Shown: positions 31,924 through 40,993 of the stretch, piece after piece
Numbering within the stretch: position 1 is the first letter of the stretch
Layout: each line of letters begins with the position of its first letter
Source of the DNA: an uncultured Oscillospiraceae bacterium
GTDB taxonomy: Bacteria > Bacillota > Clostridia > Oscillospirales > Oscillospiraceae
Direction: 5' to 3'
Assembly: GCA_934659445.1 (NCBI GenBank)
Contig: CAKUHV010000001.1
Location: 1-64,000, forward strand
Length of the DNA: 64,000 nucleotides
Notes under the pieces: generated by a model
The model's input: the letters and a program-made list of their open reading frames with translations, nothing else
Databases searched by the model: none
What the model was told of the DNA's origin: nothing
Program-made: the position numbers and the translations under genes

Positions 31924-33462
31924 TTAAGCCTTGTGGCACTCCTCGTAGGTGTCCACCACCGCCTTGTCCGGGGCGGGGGTGAGCAGGGACACGATTACGA
32001 TGGCCGCGCAGGCACACAGGAAGGCGGGCAGCAGCTCGTAAATGGCCCAGGCGCCGCCCATGGGGGCGATAAGGTACTTCCAGACGAATACCATGCCGCC
32101 GCCTACGATCAGGCCGGCCAGAGCGCCCTGTTTGTTGGTGCGCTTCCAGAACAGGGAGAACAGCATCACCGGGCCGAAGCTGGCGCCGAAGCCCGCCCAT
32201 GCGAAAGACACCACCCGGAACACGGAGCTGTTGGGGTCCCAGGCCAGAAGCACGCCCACGGCGGCGATGGCCAGAACGGTGATCCGCGCCGCGCGCATGG
32301 TGGCCTTTTCATCCATTTTGATGCCCAGAAAATCCTGCATCAGGTCCTGAGACACGCTGGAAGCGGCGGCCAGCAGCTGGCTGTCTGCGGTGGACATGGT
32401 GGCGGCCAGAATACCGGACAGGATCACGCCGGCGGCGACGGCCAGCAACAGCCCATGCTGGCTCATCAGGTCGGACAGCTTGATGATGATGGTCTCGGCC
32501 TCGGCGCTGGTGGACAGGAAGGGCACCTTGCCCGCAGCGGTCACGCCGTTGCCGATGACGCCGATGGCCACGGCGATGGCCATGGAGATGACCACCCACA
32601 CGGTGGCGATGCGGCGGGAGGTGTTCAGCTTCTCCGCGTCCTCGATGGCCATAAACCGCAGCAGGATGTGGGGCATACCGAAGTAGCCCAGGCCCCAGGC
32701 CAGAGTGGACACGATGGACAGCAGGCTGAAGCTGGCGGCGCTGCCCGTGGCCGCGTCATACCCCCGGGTCAGGTTCAGGTAGCCGGGCAGGGCCCGGGCG
32801 TTCTCCATCACAGCCGCCGCGCCGCCGGCCTGCCGGATGCCGAAGAAGACAATGATGATCAGGGCGACGGTCATGAAGATGGACTGAATCAGGTCGGTAA
32901 AGCACACGGCCATAAAGCCGCCCATTACCGTATACAGAATGACCACCAGAGCGCCCACCACCATGGCGGTGTGGTATTCCACGCCGAACAGGCTGCTGAA
33001 CAGGGTGCCGATGGCCTTGAAGCCGGAGGCGGTGTAGGGCACGAAGAAGATCAGGATCAGCACCGCGGCGATGCAGCCCAGCAGATGCTTCTGATCCCCG
33101 AACCGGCGGGAGAAGAAGTCGGGCACCGTAATGGCCCCCAGGCGGGCGGAATACTGGCGCAGGCGGCGGGCCACGATCAGCCAGTTCAGATAGGTGCCCA
33201 CGGCCAGACCGATGCAGGTCCAGGTGACCTCCGGCAGGCCGCAGAGGTAGGCCAGACCGGGCAGGCCCATAAGCAGATAGCTGCTCATGTCGCTGGCCTC
33301 GGCGCTCATGGCGGTGACCAGGGGGCCCATCTTCCGGCCGCCCAGATAGAAGTCGTCCGAGCTGCCGCTGCCGCCCTTTTTGCTGAAGTATACGCCAACC
33401 AGCACCATGGCCAGAAGATAGGCCGCGATGGTGGCGCAGATGATGATCTGTGCGCTGTTCAT
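31924..33462 (-). CDS. putP: Sodium/proline symporter
   Basis: 512 residues, about 13 membrane helices, sodium:solute symporter family. Hallmarks are YFLGGR-like DDFYLGGRKMGPLVTAMSAEASDMSSYLLMGLPG near the start, NWLIVARRLRQYS, VPDFFSRRFGDQ, and ILAATMSTADSQLLAAASSVSQD (sodium site). This pattern matches PutP. The start at 33462 is set by AAGGAG; the upstream frame to 33531 is rejected. Confidence 0.92.
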   Translation of the reverse strand: MNSAQIIICATIAAYLLAMVLVGVYFSKKGGSGSSDDFYLGGRKMGPLVTAMSAEASDMSSYLLMGLPGLAYLCGLPEVTWTCIGLAVGTYLNWLIVARRLRQYSARLGAITVPDFFSRRFGDQKHLLGCIAAVLILIFFVPYTASGFKAIGTLFSSLFGVEYHTAMVVGALVVILYTVMGGFMAVCFTDLIQSIFMTVALIIIVFFGIRQAGGAAAVMENARALPGYLNLTRGYDAATGSAASFSLLSIVSTLAWGLGYFGMPHILLRFMAIEDAEKLNTSRRIATVWVVISMAIAVAIGVIGNGVTAAGKVPFLSTSAEAETIIIKLSDLMSQHGLLLAVAAGVILSGILAATMSTADSQLLAAASSVSQDLMQDFLGIKMDEKATMRAARITVLAIAAVGVLLAWDPNSSVFRVVSFAWAGFGASFGPVMLFSLFWKRTNKQGALAGLIVGGGMVFVWKYLIAPMGGAWAIYELLPAFLCACAAIVIVSLLTPAPDKAVVDTYEECHKA

Positions 33463-33540
33463 GTTATGTCTCTCCTTTTCCGTTCCACACAGGGATCTGC
33501 AACGGAGACGATCATAACACAATCGAAACAAGAATGAAAT

Positions 33541-33580
33541 ACAGAACCATGTATAGAATTTATCCTGTACACAGTTCTGT
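33541..33580. promoter_or_regulatory. 40-bp dyad upstream of putP
   Basis: ACAGAACCATGTATAG and its near-complement (13 of 16 bases) flank an 8-bp centre, 79 nt before putP in an AT-rich gap (33463-33721). It looks like a repressor or activator site, possibly for the TetR regulator encoded upstream. A weak -10 TATGAT lies between it and the gene on the minus strand. Confidence 0.5.
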
Positions 33581-33721
33581 AGTTTATTAATTTTCCTTTT
33601 ATTATCAAGCGTTTTAAGCTGAACGAATATTCGACTTCATTGTAAAACCAAAAATAAAATTTTTGCAGACTGCACATACAGCCCCGCCTTTTCCCCGGCA
33701 TTTCCCATCAAGCTTCTTCCC

Positions 33722-34309
33722 TCATCCTGCCCGGAAGCTGGCCAGAAACAGGGGCGTGGTCTTGTCCGCGTAAGCCACAAGGGAGTAATCCCCGCCGCAC
33801 AGGCACCAGTCGTACAGCTGGGCCCGCTCCCACATGGCGAAGGCCCGGACGATCTCGTCCTGGGTCAGCTCCGGCCGGAACTCCCCCCGCTGGGCCCCCT
33901 GACGGACAATCCTCCGCAGCAGCTTGAAGTAGACCCGGCTGCGGTCCAGCAGGTGCTTCTCTCCCCGGGCCAGCAGCTGGGTGGACAGCAGGCGGGTGAG
34001 CAGGTCGATGGACACGCTGGACTCGATCATCACATACAGCTCGTGGTTGATGTAGGACAGGGTCTCGATGGCCCCCATCTCCGGATCCAGGGTGGGCATC
34101 AGCTCCTCATACTTCTCGTCGAACACATAGGCCAGCGTGCCCATCAGGGCGTCCTTGCCGTCGAAGTAGTGATAAAAGGAGCCCTTGGACGTGCCCGATT
34201 CATAGACGATGTCCTCCACCGTGGTGTCCTCGTAGCCCTGCTCATAAAAGAGCTTCCAGGCTGCGGAGATGATGCGTCCCCTGGTATTCCGGGTGCTTTT
34301 TCTGGGCAT
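33722..34309 (-). CDS. TetR-family transcriptional regulator
   Basis: 195 residues. The N-terminal helix-turn-helix reads TRGRIISAAWKLFYEQGYEDTTVEDIVYESGTSKGSFYHYFDGKDALMG, a textbook TetR DNA-binding domain. The C-terminal ligand domain (LDPEMGAIETL... MIESSVSIDLLTRLLSTQLL) is of unknown specificity. The ATG at 34309 follows AAGGAGGAG; the in-frame start at 34327 lies upstream of that site. putP is next downstream in the same orientation. Confidence 0.9.
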   Translation of the reverse strand: MPRKSTRNTRGRIISAAWKLFYEQGYEDTTVEDIVYESGTSKGSFYHYFDGKDALMGTLAYVFDEKYEELMPTLDPEMGAIETLSYINHELYVMIESSVSIDLLTRLLSTQLLARGEKHLLDRSRVYFKLLRRIVRQGAQRGEFRPELTQDEIVRAFAMWERAQLYDWCLCGGDYSLVAYADKTTPLFLASFRAG

Positions 34310-34358
34310 GGACGCTCCTCCTTCCAAAAAACGCGCCCTTCGGCGGGCGATTTTCTAT

Positions 34359-34387
34359 ATTATCCGAGATTTTTGTCCCGCCGTCAA
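34359..34387 (-). promoter_or_regulatory. tetR promoter
   Basis: Minus strand -35 TTGACG (34382-34387), 17-nt spacer, -10 GATAAT (34359-34364). Confidence 0.7.
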
Positions 34388-34395
34388 CTGATTTA

Positions 34396-34424
34396 TTTAC
34401 ATCCCGACTTCACTGTGATAAAAT
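34396..34424 (+). promoter_or_regulatory. Promoter of the yfbR-ACT-UPF0210 run
   Basis: -35 TTTACA (34396-34401), 17-nt spacer, -10 TAAAAT (34419-34424). Its -35 starts 8 bp from the tetR -35, so the two may interfere. Confidence 0.7.
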
Positions 34425-34456
34425 GCCCGTGACAGAGACGAAAGGAGGCCCGCACT

Positions 34457-35032
34457 GTGGCCCAAAGCTTTTTCCCTATGATCGCCCGGATGCGGTATAT
34501 CAACCGCTGGGGGCTGATGCGCAACACCCAGACGGAGAACATTCAGGAGCACTCCCACATGGTGGCCGTGCTGGCCCACGCCCTGGCCGTGATCGAAAAC
34601 GAAAAGTTCGGCGGACAGGTGGATCCGGGGCAGGTGGCCGTGGCCGCCCTGTACCACGACGCCAGCGAGATCCTCACCGGCGACATGCCCACCCCCATCA
34701 AATACGACAACCCCGCCATCCAGAGCGCCTATCAGCAGGTAGAGGCGGTGGCAGAGCAGAAGCTGCTGTCCATGCTGCCAGAGGAGCTGCGCCCCGCCTA
34801 TGAGGACGCCATCACCATCCCTGACCCCGAGGTGAAGGCTCTGGTGAAGGCAGCGGACAAGCTGGACGCCTATCTGAAATGTGTGGAGGAGCTGAAGGCG
34901 GGCAACGCGGAGTTCAAAAAAGCCAAGGAGCAGACCTACGCCGCCCTGTGCCAGAACCCCATCCCCGCCCTGCGGTACTTCATGGAGCACTTCCTGGCGG
35001 ACTTCTCCCTCACGCTGGACGAGCTGAACTGA
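34457..35032 (+). CDS. yfbR: HD-domain 5'-deoxynucleotidase (YfbR-like)
   Basis: 191 residues. Metal ligands of the HD fold are His32 (in NIQEHSHMVA), His67-Asp68 (ALYHDASEI) and an Asp in KAADKLDAYLKC. RYINRWGLMRNT is typical of YfbR. It dephosphorylates dNMPs to deoxynucleosides. The start is GTG at 34457, 8 nt after AAAGGAGG. Confidence 0.88.
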   Translation: MAQSFFPMIARMRYINRWGLMRNTQTENIQEHSHMVAVLAHALAVIENEKFGGQVDPGQVAVAALYHDASEILTGDMPTPIKYDNPAIQSAYQQVEAVAEQKLLSMLPEELRPAYEDAITIPDPEVKALVKAADKLDAYLKCVEELKAGNAEFKKAKEQTYAALCQNPIPALRYFMEHFLADFSLTLDELN

Positions 35033-35069
35033 ATTTTTCAATTATTATCACTTTATAGGAGGCAGACGT

Positions 35070-35339
35070 ATGAGAGCCATCGTCACCGTGCTGGGCAAGG
35101 ACCGGGTGGGCATCACCGCCAACGTGTGCGCCCTGCTGGCCAAGTATAACATCAACATTCTGGACATCACCCAGACCATTTTACAGGACTACTTCACCAT
35201 GGTCATGCTGGTGGACACCTCCGCCTGTCCCGTCTCCGTCGGCGAAATGCGGGACATTCTGGAGAAGGACGGGCAGGAGCAGAGCCTGTCCATCCGCATC
35301 CAGCGTGAAGACATTTTCAACGCTATGCATAGGATCTGA
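35070..35339 (+). CDS. ACT-domain protein (UPF0237)
   Basis: 89 residues forming one ACT domain: AIVTVLGKDRVGITANVCALLAKYNINILDITQTI. This family almost always sits directly before a UPF0210 gene, as here (12 nt apart). Probably a small-ligand sensor or partner of the UPF0210 protein; function unknown. Confidence 0.9.
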   Translation: MRAIVTVLGKDRVGITANVCALLAKYNINILDITQTILQDYFTMVMLVDTSACPVSVGEMRDILEKDGQEQSLSIRIQREDIFNAMHRI

Positions 35340-35351
35340 GGGGTGATGACC

Positions 35352-36710
35352 ATGCTCAACTCAAGTGAGATCTTACAGACCATCGACATGATCGACCAGC
35401 AGCATCTGGATGTCCGCACCATCACCATGGGCATCTCCCTGCTGTCCTGCGCCCACAGCGACGTAAAGACCGCCTGCGACAGGGTATACGACAAGATCAC
35501 CCGCTATGCCGAGCATCTGGTCGCCACGGGAGAGGCCATCGAGAAGGAATTCGGCATTCCCATCGTGAACAAGCGCATCTCCGTCACCCCCATCGCTCTG
35601 GTGGCCGCCGCCGCCCAAACGGACAACTACACCCCCTTCGCTCAGGCCATGGACCGAGCGGCCAAGACCTGTGGGGTCAACTTCATCGGCGGCTTCTCCG
35701 CTCTGGTACAGAAGGGGATGACCGAGGCCGACCGCATTCTGATCCGCTCCATTCCAGAGGCCCTGTCCACCACGGAGCTTGTGTGCTCCAGCGTGAACGT
35801 GGGTTCCACCAAGGCGGGCATCGACATGGATGCCGTGGCCCTGATGGGCCGGACGGTGAAGGAGCTGGCCGGACGCACCGCCGACCGGGGCGGCTTCGGC
35901 TGCGCCAAGCTGGTGGTGTTCTGCAACGCGGTGGAGGACAACCCCTTCATGGCCGGCGCCTTCCACGGCGTGGGCGAGCCGGAGCGGGTCATCAACGTGG
36001 GGGTCTCCGGCCCCGGCGTAGTGTGCCACGCCCTTCAGGCGGTGAAGGGCCAGCCCTTCGACGTGGTGGCCGAGACGGTGAAAAAGACCGCCTTCCGCAT
36101 CACCCGCATGGGCCAGTTGGTGGCCCAGGAGGCCAGCCGCCGTCTGGACACCCCCTTCGGCATCGTGGATCTGTCCCTCGCGCCCACACCCGCGGTGGGC
36201 GACAGCGTGGCCCGCATTCTGGAGGAGATGGGCCTTGAGGTGTGCGGCACCCACGGCACCACCGCCGCTCTGGCCCTGCTGAACGACGCGGTGAAGAAGG
36301 GCGGCGTGATGGCCTCCTCCAGCGTGGGCGGCCTGTCCGGCGCCTTCATCCCCGTCAGTGAGGATGAGGGGATGATCGCCGCCGCCCGCTCCGGGGCCCT
36401 GACTCTGGACAAGCTGGAGGCCATGACCTGCGTGTGCTCCGTTGGTCTGGATATGATCGCCGTGCCCGGGGACACCAGCGCCGAGACCATCTCCGCCATC
36501 ATCGCCGATGAGGCGGCCATCGGTATGGTCAACTCCAAGACCACCGCCGTGCGTATCATCCCCGCCCCCGGCTGCAAGGTGGGGGACACGGTGGAGTTCG
36601 GCGGCCTGCTGGGCTCCGCCCCGGTGCAGCCGGTACACCCCTTCTCCAGCGCCGCCTTCGTGGCCCGGGGCGGCCGCATCCCCGCCCCCATGCAGAGCCT
36701 GAAAAACTGA
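35352..36710 (+). CDS. UPF0210 / DUF711 family protein
   Basis: 452 residues. Conserved stretches are FVGGF-like [81 protein letters not shown] and [13 protein letters not shown]. The family is conserved but uncharacterised. I use the ATG at 35352, spaced correctly from GAGGGGTG; GTG 35343 and ATG 35346 are too close to it. Translationally linked to the ACT gene. Confidence 0.88.
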   Translation: MLNSSEILQTIDMIDQQHLDVRTITMGISLLSCAHSDVKTACDRVYDKITRYAEHLVATGEAIEKEFGIPIVNKRISVTPIALVAAAAQTDNYTPFAQAMDRAAKTCGVNFIGGFSALVQKGMTEADRILIRSIPEALSTTELVCSSVNVGSTKAGIDMDAVALMGRTVKELAGRTADRGGFGCAKLVVFCNAVEDNPFMAGAFHGVGEPERVINVGVSGPGVVCHALQAVKGQPFDVVAETVKKTAFRITRMGQLVAQEASRRLDTPFGIVDLSLAPTPAVGDSVARILEEMGLEVCGTHGTTAALALLNDAVKKGGVMASSSVGGLSGAFIPVSEDEGMIAAARSGALTLDKLEAMTCVCSVGLDMIAVPGDTSAETISAIIADEAAIGMVNSKTTAVRIIPAPGCKVGDTVEFGGLLGSAPVQPVHPFSSAAFVARGGRIPAPMQSLKN

Positions 36711-36719
36711 ACCATATCA

Positions 36720-36749
36720 AGAGCGCCTGCCCTGTGGGCGGGCGCTCTG
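36720..36749 (+). terminator. Hairpin after the UPF0210 gene
   Basis: AGAGCGCCTGCCC-TGT-GGGCGGGCGCTCT, about 13 bp with one mismatch. No T-run, so likely a weak terminator or transcript stabiliser. Confidence 0.5.
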
Positions 36750-36770
36750 TAATAAGGAGACCATAGTGCT

Positions 36771-37331
36771 ATGAATATTGATCCCAAGGTATATACGGGC
36801 CGTCCGACCCATGAGGAGAACCCCGAAAAGCGGGCCATTTACGACAAGCTGGACCAGCTGGGCATCCCCTACATCCGGGTGGAGCATGACCACGCGGACA
36901 CCATGGAGGACTGCCTGCTCATCGAGTCCCAGCTGGGGGCGCGGATCTGCAAAAACCTGTTCCTGTGCAACCGGCAGGGCACCCAATTCTACCTGCTGAT
37001 GATGCACGGGGACAAGCCCTTCAAGACCAAGTTCCTGTCCGCACAGCTGGGGTGTTCCCGGCTGTCTTTTGCCGACGAAAATCATATGAAGGAGCTGCTG
37101 CACACAATTCCCGGCTCTGTCTCCGCTCTGGAGCTGCTGTTCGATCCGGAAAACCGGGTGCAGCTGGTCATCGACCGGGACCTGATGGCGGACGAGTACA
37201 TCAGCGGACACCCCGGCCTGTCCACCGCCACCGTCCGCCTGACCCGGGAGGACATGCTGAAGTATGTGGCCGCTGTGGGCCACGAGCCGGTGTATGTGGA
37301 TCTGCCCAACCCGGAATTGGCAGAACAATGA
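36771..37331 (+). CDS. YbaK/ProX-type aminoacyl-tRNA deacylase
   Basis: 186 residues of the YbaK/aa-tRNA editing fold. It resembles PrdX/ProXp, free-standing enzymes that hydrolyse Ala-tRNA-Pro or Cys-tRNA-Pro: HDHADTMEDCLLIE, ICKNLFLCNRQGTQFYLLMM, LGCSRLSFADENHM, PGSVSALELLFD and GHPGLSTATVRL. A proofreading role is inferred. An AAGGAG lies 11 nt upstream, slightly distant. Confidence 0.82.
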   Translation: MNIDPKVYTGRPTHEENPEKRAIYDKLDQLGIPYIRVEHDHADTMEDCLLIESQLGARICKNLFLCNRQGTQFYLLMMHGDKPFKTKFLSAQLGCSRLSFADENHMKELLHTIPGSVSALELLFDPENRVQLVIDRDLMADEYISGHPGLSTATVRLTREDMLKYVAAVGHEPVYVDLPNPELAEQ

Positions 37332-37359
37332 ACAGAGTGTAAAAATTCTCTGGGGGTAC

Positions 37360-37388
37360 TTGCATTTTTCCCCCGACCGCGCTATGAT
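37360..37388 (+). promoter_or_regulatory. htpG promoter
   Basis: -35 TTGCAT (37360-37365), 17-nt spacer, -10 TATGAT (37383-37388). The predicted start site lies inside the CIRCE element. Confidence 0.75.
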
Positions 37389-37392
37389 ACCG

Positions 37393-37419
37393 TTAGCACT
37401 TGTAGTATATGAGTGCTAA
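37393..37419 (+). promoter_or_regulatory. CIRCE element (HrcA operator) of htpG
   Basis: TTAGCACTT-N9-GAGTGCTAA, one base from the consensus TTAGCACTC-N9-GAGTGCTAA. The pairing extends outward to 14 bp (37387-37400 with 37412-37425) and is followed by six T residues, so its RNA is also a potential terminator hairpin. Confidence 0.93.
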
Positions 37420-37505
37420 CGGTATTTTTTGTGTGCTCCTCCGCTGGGGAGCGAGGCACGCACCGAGTTTATTTTTACACACATTCATATATGGAGGCAT
37501 GTACT

Positions 37506-39422
37506 ATGGCGAAAAAACAATTCAAGGCGGAATCCAAGCGCCTGCTGGATCTGATGATCAACTCCATCTACACCCACAAGGAGATCTTTCTGCGTGAGCT
37601 GATCTCCAACGCCAGCGACGCGGAGGACAAGCTGGCTTATAAGTCCCTGACCGACGAGGGGGTGGACGTGAAGCGGAGCGACCTGAAGATCACCATTATC
37701 CCCAACAAGGAGATGCGTACCCTGACCATCTCTGATAACGGCGTGGGCATGACAAAGGAAGATCTGGAGCGCAATCTGGGCACCATTGCCCACAGCGGCT
37801 CCGGCCAGTTCAAGGCCGACCTGGCCGCCGATGACAAGGCTGCCGAGAAGATCGATGTGATCGGTCAGTTCGGCGTGGGCTTCTACTCCGCTTTTATGGT
37901 GGCCGACCACGTCACCGTCCTCTCCAAAGCCTACGGCAGCGACGAGGCCTGGATGTGGCAGTCCGACGGGGCTGACGGCTATACCCTGACCCAGTGCGAG
38001 AAGGACAAGCCCGGTACCGACATTATTCTGCATATCAAGGCAAATGCCGACGAAGAAAACTACGATCAGTATCTTGAGACCTATAAATTACAGGAACTGA
38101 TCAAAAAATACTCCGATTATATCCGTTACCCCATCACCATGGAGGTAGAGGACTACAAGATGAAGCCCAAGCCCGAGGACGCCGGGGAGGACTACAAGCC
38201 CGAGTGGGAGACCGTGAAGGAGTGGAAGACCATCAACTCCATGGTGCCCCTGTGGCAGCGGCAGAAGTCCAAGGTGAAGCCCGAGGAGTATAACGCCTTC
38301 TATAAGGAGAAGTTCGGCGACTGGACCGACCCCCTGGCGGTGATCCACACCAGCGCCGAGGGCGCGGTGACCTATAAGGCGCTGCTGTATATCCCCGAGA
38401 AGACTCCCTACGACTTCTACACCCGGGAGTATGAGAAAGGACTTCAGCTTTACTCCTCCGGCGTGCTCATCATGGACAAGTGCGCCGACCTGCTGCCCGA
38501 CTGCTTCCGGTTTGTGAAGGGTGTGGTGGATTCCCCCGACTTCTCCCTGAATATCAGCCGTGAGATTTTGCAGCACGACCGCCAGCTGAAGGTGATCGCC
38601 ACCGCCCTGGAAAAGAAGATCAAGGCTGAACTGGTGAAGATGCAGAAGGACGACCGGGAGAAGTATGAGAAGTTCTGGAAGGCCTTCGGCACCCAGATCA
38701 AGTACGGCGTGGTGGGCGAATACGGCGCCAAGAAGGACCTGCTGAAGGACCTGCTGCTGTTCTGGTCCTCCAAGGAGAACGGCAACACCACTCTGGCCGC
38801 CTATAAGGACCGTATGCCTGAGGATCAGCCCTATTACTACTACGCCTGCGGGGAGAGCGTGGACAAGATCGCCAAGCTGCCCCAGGTGGAGCGTATCCTG
38901 GACAAGGGCTATGAGATCCTGTACTGCACCGAGGACGTGGACGACTTCGTCATGAAGGCCCTGGACGAGCAGGGCGGCAAAAAGTTCAAGTCCGTCAACG
39001 ACGACGACGCTCTGCCCCAGTCCGACGAGGAGAAGAAGGCGGCCGAGGAGAAGGCCGAGGCCGGCAAGGCTGTGCTGGACGCCGTGAAGGAGGCTCTGGG
39101 CGACGAGGTGAAGGCGGTGCGCGCCTCCTCCATCCTGAAGTCCGCCGCCTGCTGCCTGTCCGCCGAGGGGCCCGTCTCCCTGGAAATGGAGAAGTATATG
39201 AGCAAGCTGGAGGGCGGCGAGAAGATGAAGGCCGACCGGGTGCTGGAGCTGAACCTGGACTCCGCCCCTTACGCCGCTTTGAAGCAGGCCCAGGAGGCCG
39301 GGGATACCGATAAGGTGGCCCGGTATGCCAAGCTGCTGTACGGTCAGGCGGAGCTGATGGCCGGCCTGCCTCTGGAGGACCCGACGGAGTATGCCCGTCT
39401 GGTCAGCGAGCTGATGGTGTAA
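37506..39422 (+). CDS. htpG: Molecular chaperone HtpG (Hsp90)
   Basis: 638 residues. The GHKL ATPase N-domain has LRELISNASDA, ISDNGVGM, LGTIAHSGSGQF and IGQFGVGFYSAF. The middle domain has the catalytic-loop region (SGVLIMDKCADLLPDCFRFVKGVVDSPDFSLNISREILQ). The start at 37506 is fixed by GGAGG; the upstream frame begins in the CIRCE site. Control by HrcA through CIRCE is inferred; hrcA is not in the window. Confidence 0.95.
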   Translation: MAKKQFKAESKRLLDLMINSIYTHKEIFLRELISNASDAEDKLAYKSLTDEGVDVKRSDLKITIIPNKEMRTLTISDNGVGMTKEDLERNLGTIAHSGSGQFKADLAADDKAAEKIDVIGQFGVGFYSAFMVADHVTVLSKAYGSDEAWMWQSDGADGYTLTQCEKDKPGTDIILHIKANADEENYDQYLETYKLQELIKKYSDYIRYPITMEVEDYKMKPKPEDAGEDYKPEWETVKEWKTINSMVPLWQRQKSKVKPEEYNAFYKEKFGDWTDPLAVIHTSAEGAVTYKALLYIPEKTPYDFYTREYEKGLQLYSSGVLIMDKCADLLPDCFRFVKGVVDSPDFSLNISREILQHDRQLKVIATALEKKIKAELVKMQKDDREKYEKFWKAFGTQIKYGVVGEYGAKKDLLKDLLLFWSSKENGNTTLAAYKDRMPEDQPYYYYACGESVDKIAKLPQVERILDKGYEILYCTEDVDDFVMKALDEQGGKKFKSVNDDDALPQSDEEKKAAEEKAEAGKAVLDAVKEALGDEVKAVRASSILKSAACCLSAEGPVSLEMEKYMSKLEGGEKMKADRVLELNLDSAPYAALKQAQEAGDTDKVARYAKLLYGQAELMAGLPLEDPTEYARLVSELMV

Positions 39423-39465
39423 ATCCGTCTTCCCGCCTGCCGGGCAGTCCCCCGTATAACAAATG

Positions 39466-39507
39466 AAACCGCGCCACCTTCCCGTTTTCGGGAAGATGGC
39501 GCGGTTT
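39466..39507. terminator. Bidirectional terminator between htpG and the NSS transporter
   Basis: 19-nt arms AAACCGCGCCACCTTCCCG with complement (one mismatch) around TTTT. Serves both convergent genes. Confidence 0.85.
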
Positions 39508-39521
39508 ATTCTGCGGCAAGA

Positions 39522-40844
39522 TCAGAAGGACACGTGCATGAACAGGGCCACGCAGCACAGGATGATGGCCAGGGGGACGTATACATACCGGCCCACGCTG
39601 TACCACAGCCGGCCCCGCCGCTTGTCCGCCCCGGTGTTGACGGCGGAGAGCAGCTCGTCCTTCTTCATCACATAGAACCAGGACACGGCCCCCAGAGTGG
39701 CCCCGATGGGGATGATGTAGATGGACACCAGATCCATCCAGGGCCCCCACTTGGAGATGGGCTCCATCCCCAGACCGAAGCCCAGACACAGGACGCACAG
39801 GATCAGCAGCACCGCCGTGCGGCTGAGCTTGGGGAAGCGGTGCATCAGGGATTCGGCCACCGCCTCGAACATGTTCTGAAGGGAGCTGACCCCGGCGAAG
39901 ATCATGGCCACATACAGGATGATGGCAAACAGCCGGCCCATAGGGATGTCCTGAAGGATGGTGGGCAGGGTGACGAACAGCAGGCTGGGCCCGGCGCCCA
40001 CATCCAGCCCGTAGGAGAAGCAGGCGGGGATGATGACCAGCGCGGCCACCAGAGCGGCAATGGTGTCAAACAGGGCCGTGTGCTGGGCCACGCCCACCAC
40101 GTCCTCCTCCTTGGACAGATACGCGCCGTAGACGATCATGCCGCTGCCCGTGACAGACAGGGAGAAGAAGGCCTGCCCCATGGCCCAGATCCAGATCATG
40201 GGGTCCTTCAGCGCCTCCCACCGGGGGGTGAACATAAAGCGGTAGCCCTCGGCCGCGCCGGGCAGAAAGGCCACCCGGACGGCAAGGATCAGGAAGATCA
40301 GGAAGAACAGGGGCATCATGATCTTGTTGGTGCGCTCGATGCTGTGGGCCCCCAGAAACAGGGTGAGCAGGGTGCCCACCACCACCACCACGTGGAAGGG
40401 GACCACCGAGAAGGGGGTGGAGGAGAACGCACCGAACCAGGCGGCGGTATCCGCCGTCATCAGGGTGCCCACCAGGGAATCCACCAGGGCCTTCAGCACA
40501 TAGGTGACGATGACAGCGTAGCCGATGGCGATGCACAGGGAGCCGGCCAGGGGCAGCCAACCCAGCAGCCCGCCCGCCTTTCCGGCGGACTTGCCCCGGG
40601 TGGCCCAGGCGTTCTCATAGGCGCCCAGGGTGCCGGTGCCCGCCCGGCGGCCCATGGCGAACTCGGCGGGCAGGCCCACATAGCTGAAAATAAAGACGAA
40701 CAGCAGATAGATCAGCAGGAAAGCGCCGCCGCCGTTGCTGCCCAGCTTGTTGGGAAAGCCCCAGACATTGGCCATGCCCACGGCGGAGCCGACAGAGGCC
40801 AGGATAAAGCCCCAGCGGCTTGCAAAGCTCTTTGTGTTTTTCAT
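39522..40844 (-). CDS. Sodium-dependent neurotransmitter-symporter-family (SNF/NSS) transporter
   Basis: 440 residues, about 11-12 membrane helices. The N-terminus FASRWGFILASVGSAVGMANVWGFPNKLGSNGGGAFLLIYLL is the NSS helix 1 signature with the sodium and substrate site. AFFSLSVTGSGMIVYGAYL is helix 6 and FAGVSSLQNMFEAVAESL helix 8. It probably imports an amino acid with Na+. The start at 40844 follows AGGAG; the long upstream frame to 41162 overlaps hcp. Confidence 0.92.
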   Translation of the reverse strand: MKNTKSFASRWGFILASVGSAVGMANVWGFPNKLGSNGGGAFLLIYLLFVFIFSYVGLPAEFAMGRRAGTGTLGAYENAWATRGKSAGKAGGLLGWLPLAGSLCIAIGYAVIVTYVLKALVDSLVGTLMTADTAAWFGAFSSTPFSVVPFHVVVVVGTLLTLFLGAHSIERTNKIMMPLFFLIFLILAVRVAFLPGAAEGYRFMFTPRWEALKDPMIWIWAMGQAFFSLSVTGSGMIVYGAYLSKEEDVVGVAQHTALFDTIAALVAALVIIPACFSYGLDVGAGPSLLFVTLPTILQDIPMGRLFAIILYVAMIFAGVSSLQNMFEAVAESLMHRFPKLSRTAVLLILCVLCLGFGLGMEPISKWGPWMDLVSIYIIPIGATLGAVSWFYVMKKDELLSAVNTGADKRRGRLWYSVGRYVYVPLAIILCCVALFMHVSF

Positions 40845-40908
40845 GTCGCTCCTGTGCCGCCTGCCGGGGGCAGACGACGCTCCCTTCTCAATTCTACGAA
40901 CAAAATGC

Positions 40909-40943
40909 ACAAAGCTGCCTGCTCTCATAGCAGACAGCTTTGT
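40909..40943 (-). terminator. Terminator after hcp
   Basis: ACAAAGCTG-CTGCT stem with complement (one mismatch) and a CTCAT loop, followed by GCATTTTGTT on the minus strand. Confidence 0.6.
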
Positions 40944-40993
40944 CATTTTACCGCTTTGCGCCGAAAAAGTCAAGGGCACAGGGGAATTTTGTC

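Noticed and set aside
31846-33537. 563-codon plus-strand frame over putP
   Set aside because: Antisense to a well-recognised symporter; His/Gly/Gln-rich with no motif.
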